DNA from: Actinomycetota bacterium
GTDB lineage: Bacteria; Actinomycetota; Actinomycetes; Nanopelagicales; Nanopelagicaceae
Reading direction: 5' to 3'
Length of the DNA stretch: 5,088 nt
Assembly (NCBI GenBank): GCA_016870855.1
Contig: VGAF01000082.1
Coordinates: 1-5,088 of the forward strand
Below the pieces are notes generated by a model. The model was not told the DNA's origin, did no database searches, and saw only the letters and a program-made list of their open reading frames with translations. Of this stretch, positions 1 through 4,789 are shown in pieces. The position numbers and the translations under genes were made by a program. Within the stretch, counting starts at the first letter, position 1. Each line of letters opens with the position of its first letter.

Positions 1-191
1 CTGGAGGACGTGGAACTGTCATAGGAACCTTGGTTGCCGTTTTGATTCTTGCAGTCGTTGACAATGCTTTAGTTCTCTCGGGAGTACAAGCTTTCTGGCA
101 GGAAGTAGCGAGAGGTTCCTTACTCTTGCTAGCGGTTATTTTTGATCAAGTATCGCGAAAGCGCGACAAATCAGTCCGAATGGAGATCTAA
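1..191 (+). CDS. CUT2-family sugar ABC transporter permease, C-terminal end (partial)
   Basis: This is the last 62 codons of a membrane permease whose beginning lies outside the window; the reading frame uses base 3 as a codon start and stops with TAA at 189-191. The visible protein starts GGRGTVIGTLVAVLILAVVD, then continues NALVLSGVQAFWQEVARGS and a hydrophobic LLLLAVIFDQ before a basic tail (SRKRDKSVRMEI). The GG-x-GT-x-x-GT motif, followed by a hydrophobic helix, a V-x-x-FWQ segment and a final hydrophobic stretch with a positive cytoplasmic tail, is the typical end of RbsC/FrcB-type permeases. These form the membrane channel for ribose, fructose, xylose and similar monosaccharides. The next gene, its ATPase, starts 2 nt after the stop, which supports the assignment. 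The substrate cannot be told from this end. Confidence 0.88.
   Translation, partial: GGRGTVIGTLVAVLILAVVDNALVLSGVQAFWQEVARGSLLLLAVIFDQVSRKRDKSVRMEI
182..185 (+). promoter_or_regulatory. Ribosome binding site of the ABC ATPase gene
   Basis: GGAG lies 8 nt before the ATG at 194, inside the last codons of the permease gene. It supports that start and suggests coupled translation of permease and ATPase. Confidence 0.6.
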
Positions 192-193
192 CG

Positions 194-952
194 ATGAGTA
201 GAACACCAACTTTGCGGACAGTGGGTTTGACAAAGAGTTACGGTTCTGTTGAAGCGCTCGTAAATGTTTCAATTGAACTTTTTTCTGGCGAAGTGGTAGC
301 ACTAGTGGGAGACAATGGTGCTGGTAAATCCACACTGGTTAAGTGCGTTTCTGGAAGTATATTTCCAAGTAGTGGAGAGATTTTTCTTGAGGGAAAGAAA
401 GTTGAATTCAGGAATCCTGGAGATGCCCGGAGTGCAGGGGTTGAAACGGTATATCAGCAACTAGCGTTAGTAGATACGTTTGATATTCCCGGCAATATCT
501 ACCTGGGTCGCGAATTGAAGAAGCGAGGGTTGCGTGGATTACTAGGCGTGCTTGATCGCAAGGCGATGCGGGCAGCCGCATTGAAGTCAATTGAGGATTT
601 CGGAGCCCGGTTTCCCGACCTTTATGCTGCTGTCGAAACTATGTCCGGTGGTCAGCGCCAAGTTGTAGCCATGACAAGAGGGGCTCACTGGGGAAAGAAT
701 TTGCTGCTTCTTGATGAACCCACCGCAGCCTTAGGTGTCCGCGAGTCCAAGTCTGTGCTCGAAATAATTGAGAAATTCCGGAACCAGGGTGACAAAAGTA
801 TTCTAATTATCTCGCACAACATGGATCATGTCTGGCAAGTTTGCGATCGCATATTGGTTTTGAGACGTGGACATTTGGTCGCCGATTTGCGCAAGTCTGA
901 CACTACGAAATCAGATGTTGTTGCTTATATAACTGGAGCTCATGAGGCATGA
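194..952 (+). CDS. Single-domain sugar ABC transporter ATP-binding protein (CUT2/FrcA type)
   Basis: This 252-residue cytoplasmic ATPase should power the permease encoded just upstream. All nucleotide-binding motifs are visible and intact: Walker A GDNGAGKST at residues 39-47, the Q-loop YQQLALVD around 87-94, the ABC signature MSGGQRQ at 150-156, Walker B LLLLDEPTAAL at 170-180 and the H-loop histidine of ISHNMDHV at H208. The wording VYQQLALVDTFDIPGNIYLGRE and the signature SGGQRQ are typical of the ribose/xylose/fructose importer ATPases. RbsA, XylG and MglA carry two ATPase halves in about 500 residues. This protein has only one, as in the FrcA subtype, so the working transporter should contain two copies. 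The start is supported by GGAG 8 nt upstream. The end overlaps the next gene by 4 nt (ATGA), pointing to coupled translation. The solute-binding protein is not in the window and probably lies upstream. Confidence 0.95.
   Translation: MSRTPTLRTVGLTKSYGSVEALVNVSIELFSGEVVALVGDNGAGKSTLVKCVSGSIFPSSGEIFLEGKKVEFRNPGDARSAGVETVYQQLALVDTFDIPGNIYLGRELKKRGLRGLLGVLDRKAMRAAALKSIEDFGARFPDLYAAVETMSGGQRQVVAMTRGAHWGKNLLLLDEPTAALGVRESKSVLEIIEKFRNQGDKSILIISHNMDHVWQVCDRILVLRRGHLVADLRKSDTTKSDVVAYITGAHEA
935..938 (+). promoter_or_regulatory. Ribosome binding site of the sugar isomerase gene
   Basis: GGAG ends 10 nt before the ATG at 949 and lies inside the end of the ATPase gene. It supports the 4-nt overlapping start rather than a later one. 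Confidence 0.5.
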
Positions 953-1806
953 CCAGCAAGATTTGGTATGGATGCTCCGACTACACATGGCCAAAACTCT
1001 CCCATGATGCAGCCCTACAACTCATCCGCGGAATGGGTTTTGAGGCCGTTGACTTAGGGCTTTTCTACGGAGCCACGCATGTAAAGCCAGAGCGGGTCAT
1101 GAAGGATGTGCCAACTTCAGCAGATGAATTGAATCGAAAATTGGAGGGTATTGGTTTAATGGCGGGAGATGTGTTCCTGACTCCTGGTTCCGATTTCACG
1201 ACTCGAGCCCCTAACGACCCAAATAAGAAGGGTATCGAAGAGGCAATTGCAATGTTCACGGCAATTGCTGACTTTACTAAGCGCATAAACGGAAAAGGGA
1301 TAACAGTGCTTCCCGGGAGTCCCATTGGAAGCCAGTCGAATGAAGAGGCCCGCACTAATGCGGTGGAAACTCTCAAACGATATGTAGAAATTGCCTATAC
1401 TTATGATCTCGAAGTTTCTTTCGAGCCGCATGACAAGTCAAGCACCCCAACTCCGATGGAAGCCATAGATTTAGTTGAACTTGTTCCGGGCCTCAAGATC
1501 ACTCTAGACGCCAGCCATTTCGAGTATGCAGGTTTTGATGTTGCCAGTTATGGTGACATTTATCCTCACACAAGACATGTACAGGTTCGTTGCGCGAGCC
1601 CAAAAGTAATGCAAGCCATTTTCGTCGAAAATACTATTGACTTGACCCTAATGATACGTAATCTTCTTAGATCAGGGTATTCTGGTGGATTGGTCTGCGA
1701 ATATGTATGGATTCCCACGTGGGAGTGTCGTAGAGTCGACAATGTGAGCGAAACTGTAGTTCTACTTGAAGAACTTCGGGGATTAGTAAGTGCCAATAGC
1801 CATTGA
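949..1806 (+). CDS. Sugar phosphate isomerase/epimerase (xylose isomerase-like TIM barrel)
   Basis: This 285-residue protein belongs to the AP endonuclease 2/xylose isomerase-like TIM-barrel superfamily (IolE, IolI, hydroxypyruvate isomerase and tagatose/psicose 3-epimerase relatives). These enzymes move a carbonyl or invert a carbon in sugars and inositol derivatives using a divalent metal. The likely metal and catalytic positions all appear in order: E159 and H161 in VSFEPHD, D187 and H190 in ITLDASHFEYAG, H210 and Q212 in RHVQVR, and E251 in VCEYVWIP. The early segment MGFEAVDLGLF at residues 29-39 matches the first barrel strand. The active site therefore looks intact and the length is normal for the family. 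It follows the sugar-importer ATPase with a 4-nt overlap, so it probably handles the imported compound or a derivative. Which sugar it acts on, and whether it acts as an isomerase, epimerase or dehydratase, cannot be decided from sequence alone. It shares 17 nt with the P450 gene that follows. Confidence 0.88.
   Translation: MTSKIWYGCSDYTWPKLSHDAALQLIRGMGFEAVDLGLFYGATHVKPERVMKDVPTSADELNRKLEGIGLMAGDVFLTPGSDFTTRAPNDPNKKGIEEAIAMFTAIADFTKRINGKGITVLPGSPIGSQSNEEARTNAVETLKRYVEIAYTYDLEVSFEPHDKSSTPTPMEAIDLVELVPGLKITLDASHFEYAGFDVASYGDIYPHTRHVQVRCASPKVMQAIFVENTIDLTLMIRNLLRSGYSGGLVCEYVWIPTWECRRVDNVSETVVLLEELRGLVSANSH
1778..1782 (+). promoter_or_regulatory. Weak ribosome binding site deciding the GTG start of the P450 gene
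   Basis: GGGGA lies 7 nt before GTG at 1790, within the end of the isomerase gene. No in-frame ATG occurs before residue 71, which would cut into the P450 fold, so this GTG is the best start. Confidence 0.45.
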
Positions 1807-3007
1807 CCTTCATTCGGAGGAATTCTTTGGGAACCCGTTTCCCACTTTTGAAATTCTTCGAAATGAAAAACCTGTCTTCTATGATGATAAAGATAAGAGA
1901 TGGGTAATTACTCGGTATTTGGACGTGGTGGACGTGTTGCGCAATCACAGAGTCTTTAGTGCAGAGCCCTATTCTCGTTTCACCGATGTGATTGGTCTAA
2001 CCATGGCTCACATGGACGGTAAAGATCACGATTCGCGAAGGTCGATAGTTGCGCCGCCAATGGTGGGCCGGAACTTAGAAGAGACTTTGTTGCCACACGT
2101 TAAGAGCGCTTCGGAGAAGATCGTGGAGGAACTAGATCGGGATAGCCCATTTGAGGCAAGGGGTCGCCTGGGTAAGAAGCTTCCTTTGAAGACCATGGTT
2201 AGGCTCCTCGGTCTTTCAGAGAATGACGAGGACTTTCTCTCTGATGTAACAACTAAAGTAATTAGAGCCTTACAAGGGGATGAACCCCACAAGTCAATTG
2301 GCAGAGCCTCCCATGAATCATTTGCATCAAGACTTAAGGGACTAATAAAAACGAGGCGTCAAAGTCCAGTTTCTGATCTGCTCTCTAACTTGCTCTCTTC
2401 GGAGGATGAATCAGGGAACCGACTCTCCGAGAACGAAATTATCTCGTTTATGAGCCTACTTCTAGCCGCGGGTAGTGAAACCACGGAGTTGGGCCTGACC
2501 AATTTTCTTCAGGTTTTGCTCTCTCATCCTGATCAATTGAGAATAGCGGCTAGTGATTCAGAGTTTCTAAATGCTTGCTTTACAGAGTTCATGCGGAGAG
2601 ATGGTGTTGTTGCCTACGAAGATAGAGGTGTAACGGAAGAGATCGAGATTCATGGTGTAGTTATAAAGCCTGGCGAATTTGTACGTGTTGCCCTGCTATC
2701 AGCAAATAGTGATGAATCTATTTTTAGTAACCCGCGAGAGTTCAACCCAGCGCGAAGGGACCTTTTACTGGAGCGTGAACACCGATCTGGTGGTATTCAA
2801 AATGGTCGCGCTAATCATCTTGGCTTCGGACTAGGAAAGCATTTTTGCATTGGATACATGTTGGCTAGGGCAGAAGTAGTTACAATTACGGAAATGCTTC
2901 TTGAAAAATATGTTTTGGGTATCGCACCTCAGCATAAAGAAGAAATGAGGCTGCACTGGTGGAATTGGAGCGTCAATTCTCTGCTGGTGGACGCGACACG
3001 TAAGTAA
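1790..3007 (+). CDS. Cytochrome P450 (soluble bacterial class)
   Basis: This 405-residue haem monooxygenase has the usual length for a soluble bacterial P450 and no membrane anchor. Its landmarks are present in order: helix C with H80 and R84 (HDSRR), which normally contact the haem propionates; helix I with AAGSETT at 226-232, holding the acid-alcohol pair E230/T231 used in oxygen activation; the ExxR pair E266/R269 in EFMR; the segment ANSDESIFSNPREFNPAR at 305-322; and the haem loop FGLGKHFCIGYMLAR at 346-360 with the cysteine ligand C353. The protein should therefore bind haem and be catalytically competent. It would need electrons from a ferredoxin and reductase, neither of which is encoded here. 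It starts with GTG and overlaps the isomerase gene by 17 nt; the next gene follows after 3 nt. Its place within a sugar-uptake operon, rather than beside terpene or polyketide genes, suggests that it oxidises or demethylates an imported carbohydrate-like compound. That is inference; the CYP family and substrate are not recognisable by eye. Confidence 0.96.
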   Translation: MPIAIDLHSEEFFGNPFPTFEILRNEKPVFYDDKDKRWVITRYLDVVDVLRNHRVFSAEPYSRFTDVIGLTMAHMDGKDHDSRRSIVAPPMVGRNLEETLLPHVKSASEKIVEELDRDSPFEARGRLGKKLPLKTMVRLLGLSENDEDFLSDVTTKVIRALQGDEPHKSIGRASHESFASRLKGLIKTRRQSPVSDLLSNLLSSEDESGNRLSENEIISFMSLLLAAGSETTELGLTNFLQVLLSHPDQLRIAASDSEFLNACFTEFMRRDGVVAYEDRGVTEEIEIHGVVIKPGEFVRVALLSANSDESIFSNPREFNPARRDLLLEREHRSGGIQNGRANHLGFGLGKHFCIGYMLARAEVVTITEMLLEKYVLGIAPQHKEEMRLHWWNWSVNSLLVDATRK

Positions 3008-3010
3008 GAG

Positions 3011-3667
3011 ATGAAATTAGTTGCGGGTCTGATTCAGCGCGCGGGCGCGCCACTTCCATATGTCGATTCGCGCCCAATTGAACTAGTGGAAGTCGAACTA
3101 GCGCCTCCTGGCGAGGGGGAAGTCCTAGTCCGAATTGAAGCTGCTGGTATCTGTCATTCAGATCTCTCCGTCGTGAATGGAACTCGCCAGCGTCCATTAC
3201 CAATTGTGGGTGGCCACGAGTCTGCTGGCGTCGTTATGGAACTCGGAGCTGGAGTACGAGATCTGAAAGTAGGGGATCACGTTACGAGCGTTTTTCTCCC
3301 AAGTTGCGGCGTTTGTGAAGAGTGCAGAGCGGGGATGCAAGCTTTCTGTTCAATCGGAGCGGCCTCAAATGCGCGCGGCGAAATGATCCGTGGTGGAAGT
3401 CGAGATACTGGTGGAGTTACCGTGAATGCAATCTGTCCTGGTTGGGTTGAAACTGCGCTGATTGAAAGTCAGATTCAAGCTCGCGCGGAGAAGTTTGGTG
3501 GCAACAGAGTCCAAGGAATTGCCGACTTACTTAGTGAAAAACAACCAAGCAAGAAGCTCTCAGCACCATCTGATATCGGAGAGATTGCGCTCTGGTTGTG
3601 CAGCAATTCTGCGCATAATGTCACTGGTACGGCAATCCCGGTCGATGGCGGATGGACGGCGCAGTAA
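3011..3667 (+). CDS. Chimeric frame: N-terminal half of a zinc alcohol dehydrogenase joined to the C-terminal third of a short-chain dehydrogenase (probably non-functional remnant)
   Basis: This 218-codon open frame is made of two unrelated oxidoreductase pieces. Residues 1 to about 130 are the GroES-like N-terminal domain of a medium-chain, zinc-dependent alcohol dehydrogenase: GICHSDLS with C48, GGHESAGVV with H69/E70, and the structural-zinc cysteines C99, C102, C105 and C113. From about residue 132 the protein matches the end of a short-chain dehydrogenase: GVTVNAICPGWVETALI, then LLSEKQPSKK, IGEIALWLCS and the ending TGTAIPVDGGWTAQ. This closely resembles bacterial 3-hydroxybutyrate dehydrogenases. 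The MDR Rossmann fold is absent, as are the SDR N-terminal NAD-binding glycines and catalytic Ser/Tyr/Lys, so neither activity should survive. The join lies near 3395-3418. The ATG is 3 nt after the P450 stop and lacks a clear ribosome binding site, implying coupling to the P450 gene. A deletion between two genes or an assembly join explains this better than a designed fusion. Automatic annotation may call it either alcohol dehydrogenase or SDR. Confidence 0.85.
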   Translation: MKLVAGLIQRAGAPLPYVDSRPIELVEVELAPPGEGEVLVRIEAAGICHSDLSVVNGTRQRPLPIVGGHESAGVVMELGAGVRDLKVGDHVTSVFLPSCGVCEECRAGMQAFCSIGAASNARGEMIRGGSRDTGGVTVNAICPGWVETALIESQIQARAEKFGGNRVQGIADLLSEKQPSKKLSAPSDIGEIALWLCSNSAHNVTGTAIPVDGGWTAQ

Positions 3668-4249
3668 ATGAAACTATCGCGGTTTTCAATAATCTTTCTG
3701 GCAATCTTTACAGTCTCAGTTCTGGTATCTCCTGCCCAGGCTAACTTTAGTTACGCATACCCAGTCTCTGGATGCAAAACAACATTTCCTTGGTATCACC
3801 ATGATTATCCAGCCGCGGATATAAAAGCGCGCCTTGGCTGTGCGTTCGTTGCCCCAATTGGCGGAGTTGTTCAAGATGTAAGTAGGAAAGATAGATGGAG
3901 TGGAAAGACCAACCTCGGGCAAGATCGTGGTGGTTTGTCAGTCTCGATAATCGGAGATGATGGAGTTCGCTACTACGGTTCGCACCTTTCAAAAGTTGAA
4001 GTAGGAATTGAACCCGGCGTTCGCGTTGAAACGGGCCAAAAACTTGGTGAGATTGGAAGATCGGGAAGCGCCCGAGGAATTCCAAGACCACATCTTCACT
4101 TTGGGATTTCCTATCAAACCCAGCCGGGGGATTGGGAGATTCGGCGCGGTGCCATAAAGCCTTGGAAATACTTGGAGGCTTGGAAGAAGGGCGAGAGCCT
4201 TTCGCCCGTTAAAGAAGTTGCCAACGCTAAGAAGCGAGCTGTTAAATAA
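3668..4249 (+). CDS. Secreted M23-family (LytM/peptidoglycan endopeptidase-like) protein
   Basis: This 193-residue protein begins with a clear Sec signal peptide: basic K2/R5, a hydrophobic core at about residues 7-20, and a likely cleavage after the AQA at 23-25. The mature part is a single M23 (LytM-like) domain. HHDYPAADI at 44-52 supplies the first metal-binding His/Asp, YGSHL has H106, and PHLHFG at 141-146 gives the H142 and H144 pair. The glycine-rich strands GGVVQDV and GVRVETGQKLGEIGRSG are typical of the fold. These proteins cut peptide cross-links in the cell wall or, when inactive, regulate such enzymes; the conserved histidines here favour an active zinc enzyme outside the membrane. 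Two cysteines, C36 and C58, could form a disulfide. The tail after about residue 175 is lysine-rich and probably disordered. The ATG directly follows the TAA of the chimeric frame (TAAATG), with no strong ribosome binding site. A functional link to the sugar/P450 genes is doubtful. Confidence 0.9.
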   Translation: MKLSRFSIIFLAIFTVSVLVSPAQANFSYAYPVSGCKTTFPWYHHDYPAADIKARLGCAFVAPIGGVVQDVSRKDRWSGKTNLGQDRGGLSVSIIGDDGVRYYGSHLSKVEVGIEPGVRVETGQKLGEIGRSGSARGIPRPHLHFGISYQTQPGDWEIRRGAIKPWKYLEAWKKGESLSPVKEVANAKKRAVK

Positions 4250-4260
4250 ACGAGTAAATA

Positions 4261-4292
4261 AAAAAAGCCCCGGGTTTCCCCGAGGCTTTTTT
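4261..4292. terminator. Bidirectional Rho-independent terminator between converging genes
   Basis: Six A residues (4261-4266) precede a GC-rich stem: GCCCCGGG at 4267-4274 pairs with CCCGAGGC at 4279-4286 around a four-base TTTC loop, with one C/A mismatch. Six T residues follow (4287-4292). Because A6 and T6 flank the stem, it is a hairpin plus U-tract on either strand. It lies 11 nt after the M23 stop and 13 nt beyond the end of the - strand cold-shock gene, so it can end both transcripts. Confidence 0.92.
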
Positions 4293-4305
4293 GAAGAAAG
4301 TGGAT

Positions 4306-4509
4306 TTAGTTGGCAGTCACCTGGTCAGCCTGTGGGCCCTTTGGGCCTTGGATGACTTCAAATGAAACGGATTGTCCCTCTTCGAGTGACTTGTAGCCAT
4401 TTCCTTGAATTGCTGAGTAGTGAACGAAGACGTCCTGTCCGCCGCCATCTACTGCGATGAAACCGAAACCCTTTTCAGAGTTGAACCACTTTACTTTGTC
4501 TGTTGCCAT
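4306..4509 (-). CDS. cspA: Cold-shock domain protein (CspA family)
   Basis: This 67-residue protein is a complete single cold-shock (OB-fold) domain, a small cytoplasmic nucleic-acid chaperone that binds single-stranded RNA and DNA and melts structure in mRNA. The RNA-binding motifs are both intact: RNP1 KGFGFI at residues 13-18 and RNP2 VFVHYSAI at 27-34, with the aromatic W8 and F15, F17 and F28 used for stacking on bases. The opening MATDKVKWFNSEKG and the ending GPKGPQADQVTAN are typical of actinobacterial Csp proteins. The ATG is preceded by AAGGAA at a spacing of 9 nt. The gene stands alone and converges with the M23 gene across a shared terminator. The symbol is given for the family; which paralogue this is cannot be told from the window. 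Confidence 0.97.
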   Translation of the reverse strand: MATDKVKWFNSEKGFGFIAVDGGGQDVFVHYSAIQGNGYKSLEEGQSVSFEVIQGPKGPQADQVTAN

Positions 4510-4518
4510 GTAGCTTTA

Positions 4519-4524
4519 TTCCTT
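4519..4524 (-). promoter_or_regulatory. Ribosome binding site of the cold-shock gene
   Basis: On the - strand this reads AAGGAA, 9 nt before the ATG at 4509, and fixes the start codon. Confidence 0.7.
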
Positions 4525-4577
4525 CAGTCTTAATGGGACAAACGAGATTTTCTAGCTTGTCAGTCTTCCCGTCTTCC
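4524..4577 (-). repeat. Short direct repeats in the presumed leader of the cold-shock gene
   Basis: On the - strand the octamer AAGACTGA occurs twice, at 4560-4567 and 4524-4531, 36 bp apart; the second copy merges with the ribosome binding site. GGAAGAC is also repeated in tandem (4571-4577 and 4563-4569) with one base between. They lie just upstream of, and within, the translation-initiation region of a gene class often regulated through its mRNA leader. Chance is possible at this length. Confidence 0.4.
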
Positions 4578-4687
4578 AGACCAAACAAGCACAAGCAAGC
4601 GGTTTTCGAAAAGCGTTGGACTAGTGAGAAGCCTACCTTGATAAATGGCGCTCAATAACCCGTGATTTTTGGATATGGACAACCTCC

Positions 4688-4693
4688 TATAAA
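4688..4693 (+). promoter_or_regulatory. Possible -10 box (TATAAA) for the DUF3145 gene
   Basis: TATAAA matches five of six bases of the bacterial -10 consensus. It lies about 97 nt before the start codon and sits in the loop of an inverted repeat (ACCTC 4682-4686, GAGGT 4694-4698). No good -35 element is found 16-18 bp upstream; the nearest, TTGGAT at 4669-4674, is too close at 13 bp. The call is tentative. Confidence 0.3.
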
Positions 4694-4725
4694 GAGGTGA
4701 AGATTGGACTCTGCTAACGGTTTTG

Positions 4726-4756
4726 AGCAGATGGGCTGGGGAAGGTCGCATCTGCT
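4726..4756 (+). repeat. 8-bp perfect inverted repeat in the DUF3145 leader
   Basis: AGCAGATG (4726-4733) and CATCTGCT (4749-4756) are perfect reverse complements separated by 15 nt. If transcribed they could form a stem-loop in the 5' leader of the DUF3145 mRNA; as DNA, the half-site spacing of about two turns would also suit a dimeric regulator. No T-run follows, so it is not a terminator. Confidence 0.55.
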
Positions 4757-4778
4757 TGTAGGTGCGGCTTGCTACCTC

Positions 4779-4784
4779 AAGGAG
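4779..4784 (+). promoter_or_regulatory. Ribosome binding site of the DUF3145 gene
   Basis: AAGGAG is a near-perfect Shine-Dalgarno sequence 5 nt before the ATG at 4790. It decides the start codon of the partial gene. Confidence 0.8.
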
Positions 4785-4789
4785 CTGCT

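Larger units (their letters stand above)
4510..4789. other. Divergent intergenic region between cold-shock and DUF3145 genes
   Basis: This 280-bp non-coding stretch must hold the promoters of both flanking genes, which point away from each other. It contains the short repeats near the cold-shock start, the tandem hexamer CAAGCA at 4585-4596, a TATAAA box inside a small inverted repeat, and an 8-bp inverted repeat nearer the DUF3145 start. I see no convincing protein-coding frame, tRNA or known RNA family. No clear -35/-10 pair stands out for the cold-shock promoter. Confidence 0.7.

Noticed and set aside
1065..1431. Antisense open frames opposite the isomerase gene
   Set aside because: They lie opposite a well-supported gene with intact active-site residues. 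They show no recognisable domain and have low-complexity, shadow-like composition.
2026..2292. Antisense open frame opposite the P450 gene
   Set aside because: The sense strand encodes a conserved P450 region. The antisense product is Ser/Arg/Leu-rich, as expected for a reverse-frame shadow.
3011..3667. A functional bifunctional dehydrogenase
   Set aside because: Neither cofactor-binding fold is complete and the SDR catalytic Tyr-x-x-x-Lys is missing, so a working enzyme is not expected.
3462..3671. Second + strand frame overlapping the SDR tail
   Set aside because: The SDR motifs (NAICPGW, VDGGWTAQ) lie in the other frame. This one has no family resemblance and an Arg/Ser-rich composition.
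3747..4091. 114-codon antisense frame opposite the M23 gene
   Set aside because: The M23 metal-binding motifs and signal peptide define the sense gene. The antisense product shows no motifs, and the terminator layout does not serve it.
4585..4601. Tandem CAAGCA copies as the start of a CRISPR or iteron array
   Set aside because: Only two 6-bp copies are present, with no spacers or further units. It is too short to mean more than local sequence bias.
4616..4645. TTGGAC (4616-4621) followed 18 bp later by GATAAA as a + strand promoter
   Set aside because: Only a partial match to both boxes (about 3 of 6 and 4 of 6) and nearly 150 nt from the start codon. It is not strong enough to annotate.
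4560..4751. 63-codon - strand frame upstream of the cold-shock gene
   Set aside because: No ribosome binding site precedes its start, its product has no recognisable domain, and it spans the region needed for both divergent promoters.
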